This document shows positions 33,579 through 47,900 of a DNA stretch of 64,000 nt, one piece after another. Where the stretch lies: positions 2,604,001 through 2,668,000 of the forward strand of contig BJKQ01000005.1 in the NCBI GenBank assembly GCA_006538405.1, read 5' to 3'. Below the pieces are notes generated by a model that saw nothing but the letters and a program-made list of their open reading frames with translations, had not been told where the DNA came from and made no database searches. Source of the stretch: Hansfordia pulvinata. Taxonomy: Eukaryota > Ascomycota > Sordariomycetes > Xylariales. Every line of letters begins with the position of its first letter. The stretch's first letter is position 1. The position numbers and the translations under genes are program-made.

Positions 33579-35946
33579 ATGGCTTCCGGCACGGGAGCCT
33601 TTCGCAAGGGCTTCGCCGCCGCCGGCCTGCTGTCCTCGACGCCCTTCGACATGCGCTCGTCCTTGTCTCTCGCCCAGCGCTCGTCTCTCCTCGCCCCCAG
33701 CTCACTCGTCTCGAGGCTGCACCCTCAGCTCTTCGCGCCTCGCTTCCTGTCCACGGCAGCTGTCCCCATCTCTCGTCCCAGCCTCGGTCCGCGCCACTTC
33801 CTCGCCCCGTCTCTACCCCAGCGCCGCTGCTTTCAGGTCGGCGGTCTGTCTCGGAATCTGCTCGCCCGCATGGAAGAGTCTGCCAACAAGAACCCCGGTA
33901 GCCCCAACGCCCAGAATGCCTTTTACCAGGCTCTGCTCAAAGCCAACATGCCCGCTATTATCGTCGAGAGATACCAGTCCGGCCGCTTCGCGACTAGTCC
34001 TGCCGTCACCGAAGTCTACCACAAAGCGCTCGCCATGTTGACGGGCTCCGTTGGCCAGGTCCAAAGTCCCATGCCCACCCACTTCAGCGGCCCTGCAGCT
34101 GGCACCCACGGCACCGCGTTCCCCGCCGACACTCAGGCCGCCGGCCAGGCCGTCGCCGGATACCTTCGGGGCGGCACCAACACAGTCTCGTCGGGCGACG
34201 CCAAGAGCGGACCTCTGCATGTCGTTGTCGACGAGGCCAAGGGATCTTCCCTTTTCCGTTGGTTCAAGTTTCTTGTCTGGTTCGCACTCGTCACGTACAT
34301 CACCCTAGTCGTCCTCACTGTCCTCGTCGAAACGCTCGGTATGCTCAAGAAGAGCTCGCCCAAGGTTAACGAGGTCAAGGCCGAACAGCAAACGGCACGC
34401 TTCACCGACGTACACGGCGCAGACGAGGCCAAGGAGGAGCTGCAGGAAATGGTCGACTTTCTCCGCAACCCCGAAAAGTTCTCTCAGCTCGGCGGCAAGC
34501 TTCCCAAGGGTATTCTGTTGCAAGGTCCTCCTGGCACTGGCAAGACTCTCCTGGCCAGAGCCGTTGCTGGCGAGGCTGGCGTTCCCTTCTTCTACATGTC
34601 TGGCAGTGAATTCGACGAGATATACGTTGGCGTAGGTGCCAAACGCGTCAGGGAACTCTTCGCTGCGGCCAAGGAGAAGTCTCCGGCTATCATCTTCATT
34701 GACGAGTTGGACGCCATCGGAGGACGCCGCAACGCTCGCGACGCAGCCTACGTGAAGCAAACCCTCAACCAGCTCCTCACTGAGCTGGACGGTTTCGACC
34801 AGAGCGCCAATGTTATCATCATCGGAGCCACCAACTTTCCTGAATCCCTGGACAAAGCCCTGACCCGACCTGGCCGCTTCGACCGCCACGTCTCCGTCGA
34901 TCTGCCCGACGTTCGTGGTCGTCTCGCCATCCTCAAGCACCACGCCCAGAAAGTCAAGTCTGCCAAGGACGTTGACCTCAAGTCCATCGCACTGACGACC
35001 TCTGGTTTGTCTGGTGCGGAGCTCGAGAACATTGTCAACCAAGCCGCCGTTCATGCCAGCAAAGCCAAGTCCAAGTTTGTCAGCAAGCTGGATTTTGACT
35101 GGGCCAAGGACAAGGTCATCATGGGAGCCGAGAAGAGGACGATGGTCATCAGCCCAGACGAGAAGGAGATGACTGCGTACCATGAAGCGGGCCACGCCCT
35201 TGTCAACCTGTTCAGCACTACCAGCTCCCAGGGTCTGTACAAGGTCACCATCCTGCCCCGGGGCGGTTCGCTTGGCCACACGGCGTATCTCCCTACCATG
35301 GACAAATACTCAATGACGGCCGAGGAGTATCTCGCCATGATTGATTCAGCGCTGGGCGGAAAGATCGCCGAAGAACTCGTGTACGGCTCCAACAAGGTGA
35401 CGTCGGGCACATCCAGTGTAAGTGATCGACGCAGCATGTTGATAATGTTCAGTCCACTGACATGACCTCAAGGATTTACAATCGGCCACATCTGTCGCGT
35501 TCGCCATGGTTGCGCAGCTGGGCATGTCGGAGAGACTGGGCAACATGGAATACCGGAGTCGCTACGAAACGCTCAGCAGCGAAACGAAATCTTTGGTTGA
35601 AGCCGAGGTCAACCGTACCGTCAACGAGGCGTACGAACGCGCGCGAGTCGTCCTCACGAAACACCGTGTCGAGCTTGACCGTCTTGCCCAGGCGCTTGTC
35701 AAATACGAGACCCTGAGCAAAGACGAGGTTCAAAAAGTCATCCGTGGTGAGGATCTTCCCGATCGCATTGCGGCGCCCAAGGGTCCCATGACAGTCCCCG
35801 CTCGCGTCAAGCTACCCAAAGATGGGTTGCCGGAATCCGGGTCAGATTCCGGCAACGACGGTGGCGGGGGCGCACCAGAAGCTCCGCCGCCCCCGCCGCC
35901 GGGTAGCGTTACCCCTGCCTCTTCGTCTGGACAAGATGTTGCATGA
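33579..35946 (+). CDS. YME1: Mitochondrial i-AAA protease (FtsH family, Yme1)
   Basis: Exons 33579-35417 and 35473-35946 give 2313 nt and 770 aa, all in phase. The start is chosen at the GCCACCATGGC context, which leaves an Arg/Ser-rich mitochondrial presequence. One transmembrane segment ([19 protein letters not shown], about residues 228-250) is followed by the AAA domain: Walker A GPPGTGKT at residue 316 onward, Walker [13 protein letters not shown] and second region of homology [12 protein letters not shown]. The zinc protease site HEAGH begins at residue 535. This is the inner-membrane, intermembrane-space-facing protease that degrades misfolded and regulatory proteins. One membrane span fits the i-AAA rather than the two-span m-AAA type. 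The C-terminus ends in a Pro/Gly/Ser-rich tail ([13 protein letters not shown]) that is lineage-specific. Confidence 0.96.
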
Positions 35947-37822
35947 ATGGATTTCGAATGAGGTTGCTCACGAGATGAGCTGCGTCCGCGAGGATACTTG
36001 GGTAACGGATCGTTGGGCCGAAGGGGCCGATCGAGACACGCAGGCGATCAAGTCTCAGCCCTAGAGCTCGTCGTGTCCCTATCACATGGGAAAGGGATAC
36101 GAGAACTCGCCCGTAACCAGTGACGCGAAGAGCCGCTCAACATCCAAGGTCCAGGTGCCGCTTCGCCACCTGTGTATGCGCGCCATAATCACGGCTCAGG
36201 ACAGGCGACACAGGTCGCTCAAGGCGCCGGACTCCTTCGGCTGCAGGGCACAGCGGCCACGCATCGGGGCGTCAGGTGTTGTTTTTATGTATGTAACTAC
36301 TATGCTGCAAAGCGAATTCGGGATTCCAGCTGGGGATGTCGAAGAGCATTTCCCATTCCCCAATCTCCTTTGTCACCCCATTTGCAAAGGGTAAATAAAT
36401 ATCAAGGATACCAGCGAATGGAACGCGGGAAGGTCAAAACGGTCCAGAAAAAAAGCCCACTCTATTCCACATGCACTTCAACTTTCTTTTCATCTTTCCT
36501 TCATCTTGTAAATCCCAGCCGGTGAGGTCTGTTTCATCTGCGGCCGCTTCGAAGACCCACATCGTAGGAGCAGAAACTGAATTCCGAAGCTCCTGTGTAA
36601 AGGTCTCCTTTTGGGCCATCTTGTCGTTCTCCGTCCGGGCTGCGTGTAGCATGGCTGCAAGCTTGGCTCCAGGCGAGTTGGCGGTCTCAAGTGGCCGTCC
36701 TGCCCCCAGCTCGCCCAGGAGGAGCCGGGAAGGGGGATGCGACGTTTGGTTGTACCTCGTATGAGATGGCTCAGAACCGCTCATATGAGAAGTCCCGGCT
36801 GGATCGGCTGGGGCAGAGCTATCGAGGCGAAAGGGGGGACAGGGCTGCTTGTAATGCATCACGAGCAATATCAGTTCCCACGCGTCCTCAAGGGCCATCC
36901 CGAAACTTGAGTTAGTGCCGCAACTATGTATAAATTGCACCATCTTCGCCGGAGTTGCTGAATAGTCGCATAATGGGACACAGAGAGACGCGAAAGTGAC
37001 GAGAGAGTTCTCAATGTTTGGAAAATCATGCGAGATTGATTGATCGTTTCGTTACAAGAAGTGAAGGCATGATAATCAGGCGGGGCGGAGGGGCAGAAGG
37101 TAAGGTGCGACGGCCCGGCCATGCGCCCACATTCATTCCCCTCCTTGCGCCCCGGCCATGATCTCGTTTCGCGGCTCTCGCCAATCAGACTTGGCCTAGA
37201 GGAAGCTTTCGCTCTCCTTCGGCCAAGGAAGACATGCGCATCTCGCCTATGTACATGTAAATGTGTATGACCCCTTGAACGCCGGTGATGTCTGGTATGC
37301 GCAGATGGAAAAGGGGGAAAAACAGGGTCGAAAGACAGAGACCGGGACCTGAAACCAAAACCCCCTTCCAGGCTGGTGCCCGCCTCGCGTAATGCGGCCC
37401 TCCTGGACCGTTCGTGCGCCGCCATGCTCGCTCCCCCTCCGGCCGTTGTCGCCTCATTACACGCCCGAATCCGTCAATCCCGTGGCTGACTTGAACGGCT
37501 AGTCAAGTCGCCAACGAGAGCAAATAAAGAAATGAACCCCAAAGTTCCGAGCAAGAGGCGGAAACAAAGTGTTATGTAATACAGATTAACCGTGTATAGG
37601 AAGCGTAAAAGTGTTCTTCTTCCGAAAGAGATGGGGGTATCGTCGGAAATAAACGCATGAAAAAACAAGCATGCCGTGACTCAGTCACGAGTGGGTTCTG
37701 TTATCCCCGGGGGTATACTTTTGTCGAAAGATATTCGTCGTAATACATCAAAAGAGCCGTCGTTTTATCGCAGGTCGGCGTGGAAGGGGTGCCGTCGTCT
37801 CGTAAAAGCATTCTCGTTCTCC
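35947..37822. other. Intergenic region between YME1 and the zinc-finger gene
   Basis: 1.9 kb between converging genes, expected to contain both 3' UTRs. Apart from the weak orphan candidate listed separately, nothing coding is visible. The part from 37470 to 37680 is AT-richer than the surroundings. Confidence 0.4.
36434..36943 (-). CDS. Possible orphan protein (hypothetical)
   Basis: An open frame of 169 codons (MVQFIHSCG...). From an internal MALEDAWELILL the codon use looks coding, with acidic/basic alternation (LAAMLHAARTENDKMAQKETF, WDLQDEGKMKRKLKCMW). No domain, signal peptide or family is recognised. A GGCACTAACTCAAG string just upstream of the internal Met could be an intron branch point and acceptor, so the true 5' end may lie further right. 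It sits in the space between YME1 and the zinc-finger gene and may equally be chance or UTR. Confidence 0.28.
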   Translation of the reverse strand: MVQFIHSCGTNSSFGMALEDAWELILLVMHYKQPCPPFRLDSSAPADPAGTSHMSGSEPSHTRYNQTSHPPSRLLLGELGAGRPLETANSPGAKLAAMLHAARTENDKMAQKETFTQELRNSVSAPTMWVFEAAADETDLTGWDLQDEGKMKRKLKCMWNRVGFFSGPF

Positions 37823-40120
<2,298 letters not shown>

Positions 40121-43100
40121 CCTAGTTCCTGGTGCGACCTGGCCGGGTCAGAGTACGAGTATGGCGTGGGTGGTCGGCTGTGGAGCACGGCGCCGCGTGC
40201 GCTGCGTGCGTGCGCTGCAGAGCCGGGGCCACGAGCACGGCACTCCCGAGTGTGAGCGTATGAAGAGAGATCTTGTGCCGGGGTGAGGGTTTCTGATTGT
40301 GGGTGTGGAGGAGAGATCTCGACCCAGGCTTCTGCGGCATCGTCGTCCCCTACGTGCTGCGTGCCTGTCTGGGTATAGAGCCCCTCCTCCGCCCACCGGC
40401 CTGGACAACACCCGTGCCCTCCAAGGGCGACCTTGCCTGCTCGGCCACAACGCTTGGCCCCCCAGGGAACAGGTCGTTCTGTCGAGTTCCTGGCTACTCT
40501 TGACGCAGCGGCCCCAGACGTTCTCACCCCTGCCGGCCCTCCTCCTGCTCCTCCCCTCCGCCGCCCCTGCCCTACTGGCCCCATTTGGCGCAGGGTCCAG
40601 AGGCTGGCTTGGCCTCACCGTCCGCTCAGGTCGACTTCCAACGCCCATTCCTGTAATATACGCTGGAAAGCTAGTTGCTGCATGCGTGAGATTCATCGGC
40701 CATGCCGAGCTCTGCTAACACTTGGAGAATTGGAGACTCGATGTCTGTCGTTATGCCGAGCTGCGGAACCGTCGGAGCCTTCTTCTTATGACTGTCCTGC
40801 TGAGTCTAGTCCAGGCACAGGGCATACGAGTATTCTCCTGGAAAGCCGGCCTCCCAGAGACGTGGTTCTTGGGGCGATCCACAGGAGGCCATGGCTAACC
40901 AAACGACCGGAGAAGCAGCGACCGGAGACGTTGGTCTACACAAATGTGCGGCGGAACCATGGTGGCGCGCGAGCTTGTTGCCGTTCTCGACAAGAGAAAG
41001 GACTCGTCTTGTTGCTAGTGCTGGATACGATTGCTGGCAGCGACCCGGGAAGTTGGTGGCCAGCAGAGAGGTGGTGGGGTTGGCGGGTGTGCCGCGGGAA
41101 GCATAAATCCAGCCTGGCGAGGTTGCGGGCGCCCGCATGGGCAAGAATCAAGAATCGAGTCTGCCGGGCACCAGGCCGCCGAGTCGGGCGCCGTACTGGT
41201 AGCTCGGGCTGGACTGGGCCGGGCAGCTACTCGTACCTAGGTAGTTAGTGCCGAAGAAGAAGCAGACGGCAGCCAACATACTCGTAGAGCTCACCTCAGC
41301 GCCTGTACCAGTGGGCTGGTTTGGTTAGTCGGGGGCAGGTGGCCGATGTCCAGGCCGTCCGAGGCAGACGGCTGCCCGGACCGTCCGGCCATGGCCACGC
41401 CTCGAGACGTCTTCACGGTAAGGGTTCAGAGCTGAAGGAACCGCCGCCAAGCGGACCAGCGGATGTTTGCAGACCGGCTGTGATGAGGGGGGTGTGCTGT
41501 CGCTGCAAGTTGGGCTACCTTGGTGGGAGAGGAGGGCGGCGACGACAAAGACAAACGGGTGTAGACAGACTGCGGACCGGGCTGGCCCGATTGGGCATGC
41601 AAAGCCGACCCGAGACATGAACGAACGGGGAGCCCCGTGGCGACGGAAGACGAAGAAAAAAAAATGACAGAGGGCGGATGGCGATCCTGCGGCGTTAGTG
41701 GCGATAGCCTCCTCTGACGCGACCGACCAGGCGTTGGCGTGTGTTTGGTCAACGCGTTCTCGTAGGCGTAGAGGAAAGGGGGTAGTGGGAAACAATCTGG
41801 CTCGGTGTCGCAGCCTAGGTAGACACATGAGACGGGTAAGAATGGAGATGGAAAAGGAGAAGCAACCGAAGTTGAGTCCGGTATATTGAGGACGTGACGA
41901 TATCTTACGGACTCGCACGGGAGAGGAAGGCACAGGCCGGGTCGGCTCTGCGGGCAGGCGCGATCAGTCCTCAGAAACGGACCGGAAAGTGCGATGCGAG
42001 ATGAATAATTCGGCAGTTACCTTGTGTGAAAATCTGCAGATGTTACATTCCGCCAGGTCGGTCACTGGCATTGACCCCGTGTCTTTGAGAGTAGGTAAAT
42101 ATCTACACGCACGCCAGCAGGGTCACCCATCGGCCTATCTGCAGCTCGTGGTCGTGTGATGGAAGAGCCGATGGCTGCAGTGGTCTTGCCCTCCTAGTCC
42201 TACGAGTACAGGTATGTAGGTAGGTGCCTTTGTTCAAGACCTAGCGGAATTTGAGTTGACTCTTTCTGTTGCTCTCTTCTATGAATTGTACAGATGGGCT
42301 TAGACATGTACGAGTATCTGATGAAGTACCTGGGTATTCAAAGGCGACGGAAGGCAGATGGCAATACAACCAGATCCGATGCCTACACCATGGCCCATGG
42401 CTCGTTGCCAGTCCTCATGCTTCCCTCTTCATGCAAATGGTTCGGCTCATACGGACATTTGCAACACATGGAGCCGGGCGCATAAACCGAAGGGGGGTAA
42501 ACTGCCACTTGGCAGTACGTGGCAAGTGGGCGTGTCGTGCTCGTGTCGTGCTCTGTTGTGTCGTGCTCTGTTGTGTCGTGCTCTGTGTGTCGTGCTGTTT
42601 ATTATCGTGGGCGCGTTTTAGCCTGGACACTCGCGTGCACACCGTTGACTCGCCTTCTCGGTCAGCCGTTTGCTGTGGCGTGGCTCACCGAGAGATCGAC
42701 TGGTCTGGCTGGGCCAGCGGGTTCATTCCGCAGACTGGCAATAGGACGGTCGCTCCGAGAGCACGCGTAGCTACATCCTACTGATGAGTCTGGGGCCAAG
42801 AGACACCACCGGCGCCCGCAACCGCGATGGCAGTACGGAGTACTCTGTAGAAGCCAATTTCGTACAGATGGGCCGATAGCCAAGAGCGGGATGCTGCTTA
42901 CCGGCGCCGGCGACATGGTCCAACGTGGCGCGCGAGTGCATACACTCGCCATGGTGTAAGCCACGTTGGCCCCCTCTTTCCCCATCTCTTTGGTCCTACT
43001 CGTACAAGCATTCAAAAAGGACCGTCGTCTTTCGTCTCTCGACTCTCACGGAACTGGCTGGCTTGGCTGGCTTGCTGACGGGTGGGGCCATCTGGCAATC

Positions 43101-44882
43101 TCAACTCGATCTCTCGCCACAGAAATAGGCGGGATTAATCCCCGACGCTACGGCCACTGGCGGCCAAGTGGTTACCGCATGAAGCAAAACGCCGTTTGTT
43201 GGGGCCTTTTTGGCGGTCGTCGTTGGTCCGCTGCTGACCAGCGGATGCTTGCACGCGCGATTGATGAGAGAGGGCCAAGGAGGGCCACACCGAATTCCGC
43301 CTGTGTCGGTACGAGTATGCCCTTACTACTGCTCTTCGCAGGTAATGGACGGTCCGTCTTCAGCCGTTCGACTCAGGGCCAAGCCCTTTCGGCAGCGCAA
43401 CCGAGTCGTATATTGCGGAGGGAGGGGCACGGCGGACGAACGGCGGGGGGGTGGAAAGGGTCGGCGGAGGGACATTCGGAACCCGTCGGAATCGGACCCC
43501 GATGTCCCCTTCTATCTGTTTGCTCTAGTTTGTGGCTTGCCACGCGCAGGAGAGATGATTGCGCCCCAAAGAAAAGGGGAGGGAGGCACAAATACGGCGT
43601 ACTCGTACGAGTGAGTACACAGAAGAGGCGGCGGGGGCTGACAGGCGAGAGCCCCAGCAGAAACCGACTCTGTGTGTCTGCCACGCATGTGCCGTCAGTC
43701 GTACGAGTACGCTTGTAATAATAAGAAGGAGCATGAACATCGTCAGCCCTGCGGGAACCCCCAACGTACCAGGAACCATTCGGCAGCCTGCGCGCACAAG
43801 TCGCCCGCAGGCAGCACGAGTATGCACCGCACGACCACCGGGTAGGTGGGCTTTAATTCCCCGACCGGACCGTCTTCATGCACGCACGGCACGATTTCCT
43901 TCTCCACAGCGCTACCACGGACGAGTGAGTACTCGAACGAGCGACTTCTCTTTCCCCCAGAGAGAAAGGTGAGAGCGTCGGCCAGCCGCCCACCCCCCGC
44001 CCAAGTCAACCCTCCTCGAAGCAGCATGGCGCCATGACGCCACCTGGAGCCGAGCCACTCTTGAGCATGCCTACTCGTATGCCCAGCCTGCTGCGGGAGT
44101 CGTGAGGAAGTCGAGGGCTGGTTGACTGATGTGCGCGCTCATACGAGCAACTCGAGCGACACCGTCGCCGGCCTAGTCCTGCGTGGTTGTGCACTCTCTA
44201 CTCGTACGTACAACCCGCCGTCGCCCTGGGCTGGGAGCGGGGGGAGAACCGTCCAATCTCTCGCCCTGCTGCCCCTCGCGCGTTGCCCCTTTCCGGCCAA
44301 GTCGTTCTCGAGACGGCCCGGCGCTCGCACGCCAATCTCCAGCGCCGTCGTCGACCGCACTGCGAAAGGGCCCGTCTACCCGCACAACCTCGGACGAGTA
44401 CGATATACCCCTGCCCATCCTGCCCATGTCTGCGGTGTTCGAGTCATGCGTTGCAGAAGACTGGACGCGGCTGTGGCTGTCTCACTGTCATGTCATCTGC
44501 TAGCAGGCCCTTTTATCGCGGGTCCGATTGGAGGCTTCGAATAATGCACCAAATCGAGCTCGAGCTGTAGTGATGTGTGTACGAATATCCATAAAGCGCA
44601 GAGTGGCTAGGTGTTTCGGACATAACGTGATGCGGACATGGGCCCTGGTGTGGATCATGACGACCCCAGTCCCCAAACTCGTACTGTTGGCCATCTTGCC
44701 TGCTTGTCAGCCGCGCACAACACGTGTACTCGTAACAGGGCCGTTATCTTCGATTATCCAGGAACGATGGAGATTGCTCATCTCTTTACTGGCTGTCGAG
44801 GAGAAAACAGTCTAAGATCGAGGCGGAACCCATCAGTGACGTCTGAATCGCGAGCAAAGAGGATAACAGAATGGAGCAGACA

Positions 44883-44901
44883 GGGGGGGGGGGGGGGGGG
44901 G
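44883..44901. repeat. Poly-G tract, 19 nt
   Basis: An uninterrupted run of 19 G, isolated within the gene-free region. It could form quadruplex structures; its exact length in the assembly is uncertain. Confidence 0.8.
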
Positions 44902-47900
44902 CACTAGAACTTCGGCGACCTGGACGTGCAACTCGTGGTGGCAGTAGCGAGGGGCTGCATCGTCGACCGCTTTCTTGCTGCAGTGGTACGAGTACAGTAG
45001 CATGAGTAGCTGTCTTGGCAGCCTCTACTCGTACTGTTTGAGCAAACCGTCTGTTCTAGCAGCACGACTTTGGCCAATTTTGGTCTTGGTTAGCTTCTTG
45101 GGCTTCGCGGTTTTCACGGGATAGGTTAGCCTGGCATGCTGGACAAGATCGTGGATGATCGAGTGCTGTCAGCATCTCAGAGTCCCACATATACCCACAG
45201 TGGGCGAGCATTCGTCTTCTGCGAGCGCCCATGCGGATGGCCACTCTCTGGACTGATTTCCCTGGCGGAGCGGTGCTGTCGAGTACTTAATACGAGTAGT
45301 CTCGTCTGCCCTCCGAGGTCGGGGCGGTCGTGAGCATCGAGAATGCCGCGGCGAGAGTCCGGGAAACTCTTTAGTCACGCAACGCCACAGCTTGTTAGAC
45401 AAATGGACACATTGCGGTGGTCGAGTCAGGCGGTGGAAAGATGGCCCATGATGGAACCCCCGGCGCATCGCCTTACGCGCATGTTAATCCATATACCTAC
45501 TCGTAGGTAAGGTAGTCACGTAGCCTATTGCGCTAGGAAGGCTCCTGGGTCTTCGCAGGTTTGCACGAGTAGGTACTCGGTGGCACGTACGCTCTCGACA
45601 GAACTCGCAAAGAACTGCCAGTCAGACAGATTAGCGGCGGATCTACAGCGTGCGGACCCGTGAGATGAGATGAAATGCACAAGTACGGGCCAGTGCGGCA
45701 TTAGTTCCTCTTTCCACCTTCGGCCTGGAGGCGAATGCTCGTACCAGTGCTCATCAGTGTTCGTGGGGCACAAAAGATCCAACTTACCAGTACGTGCCGG
45801 GTTGACACGGGATGGAACATGGCTTGCGAACCGTCCAACGGCACATACTCGTGAACCATCACAAACAAACAGGTGTTCGTGCCGCCAGCCTGGTACGCTT
45901 GTGCTGCTTTGCCGTGTGGCCAATCAAAAGCAATGCCTGCAACTGGGTTCGCGGCATGGGCTCGCCACGCCTGATCAGCAGCAACCCGTACGGGTAATCG
46001 CCCGAGATTCCACACGAGCCAACTCACCAGCCGTGCCGGTTAGGACACCCGCTGCGTGTTGGCCACGGCAGACGGACATTTTGAGAAAGGCTCCTGTACC
46101 CGTCCAAACGGGCTGACGAGTGGCTGGGCGATCCTGTTTTTGCAGTCTGTCTTGGTGGCGAGTTCGTCATGCAGTCCAAAAATCCTCGCTACAGCTACCC
46201 CATGCAGAAGGTCTGGTGTCAGCTCATCGGCCTGAGCTGAGCTGCTTCTCGGGTTTTTGCTAAGCAGGGGCTAGCCATGCGAGTGCTTGCAGCAACGATC
46301 TACGAGTAATGTGTTCGTACGCGCGCAATGCCTGCAGAGCTGCTTGAGCCAGTCCTCGTAAGCGTGCGTTCAGTCTGGTGCCGCATGGGGGAGAGCAGAC
46401 TGTTCCGAGTGCCTTTGCTTCAACCTGCGCAGAGTGCTTGCGTCTGCCTGCGGGCAGGGTGTCTCGGCGGGCACGTGGCAAAGCTCGCCTACGCCATATG
46501 AGGCAGTGGTGGTCGTTTTGTGGCTGTCGGGCGACCGGTGAACTAATATGGGGCGGTGCTGGGTTTTGTCATCTCGGGGGCGCGGCAGAAAGGGAAATCT
46601 CGTCGTAATGGAGGCTCCTATGGCTTCGGGAGGCGGCGGCAAAGGCAGCGCTGGTGGGCGTGTAGTCTATCAGTGAGGGTATGGCAGATCGGCAAGCCGC
46701 GGAGCTGCTGTGCTGCCGTGCTCTGCACCGCATCGCATCGCATCTGCAGCTGGCTCGGGTACTTACTGGAGAGGGGGACTCTGTAAACCTCCAAGACCTA
46801 CCTAGACCAGCAGGCTACTGCACACGAGAGTGCACAGTGACACAATGGCATGCGCTGTGCCTGGGCTAGGCGCGACCCCCCGTCCGAAGAATGGACCTTG
46901 CGTGCGTGATCCAGGCGTGCGTGCGAGGTGAGGGCCGTGCCCGGCGGGCCGTCCTATCATGTGAGCAGCCCAGGGGCCTTGAGGGCCGGGCCTTGTGCGT
47001 CAGACCCTGTGCTGTGCGAATTCGTTCGTGCTCGGGCATTTTGGACGCCATCCTGGCCCCGCCTGCACCGCCGGCTGGCCAGAATTCCCCGGGTGCCCCG
47101 AAGACCTAGGGGGATTTGGACGCAGCTAGTAGACGAGCTGCAGAAGCGACGGGCATCGTAGGACCGCCCGGCGGGCGTGGGCGGAGCAGACGTGGAGCAA
47201 GGCCGGGAGCGATGGCGGTGTGCATGAAGGCTGCCAGAGTTCAGACGAACAGCCCCCCGCCGAGATGCAGCGACTCTGTGGCGGGCAGCAGAAGGACGTA
47301 GTGCCGTGGCTTCGAGGCCCACGAGCAGCCCACCTGGCGGTCTTTCTCTCTCTGAGAACGGCAACGCGGTGCGGGTGGCGAGGCGTCTTGATCCGGCGTG
47401 GCCTCGTGGTGCGATGGCCCGTTACGGAGCAGGAGCGCGCGGCGCGGCGGATGCGATCTACCCGGCGGGCAAGTGTGCGATAAGTCTGTGGGCTGGGGGG
47501 GCGGAGGGGAGAGAAGGCAAATGAGGGAATGAAAGCGTGCTGGGAGTGGGGTGTCGAGCGCAAGGTGGGTTTCCAGGAGTCGGGCGAGTGGCGTTGTCCG
47601 TTGTCTGTGCTGAAGCCGCTTGACATGCAGAGAGAGATCAGAGGATGGGATGGACAGGCCGGGCCGTGCGATCGATGTTGACTCTCAACACATCCCTCCA
47701 GCTAGGAGGGGTGGAGGGGCAGCGACCAGCTGAGGGGCTTCCTTGGGGCCCCTCAGGGCTCGCTCCAGGGCCCCAGGGGCCTTCCTCCAGGGCTCTCAGG
47801 TCGGGTGTCAGGGTTCTGTACGAGCGGGTTGTCCGTTGAGAACCGCGTCGCAGCGGTGGCACTCGTACGAGTCTGCGGTCCACGGGTACTCGTAGACTGG

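Noticed and set aside
40433..41248. 271-codon plus-strand frame in the gene-free region
   Set aside because: Arg/Pro/Ser/Cys-rich random-looking translation containing the palindromic octamers as codons; no family resemblance.
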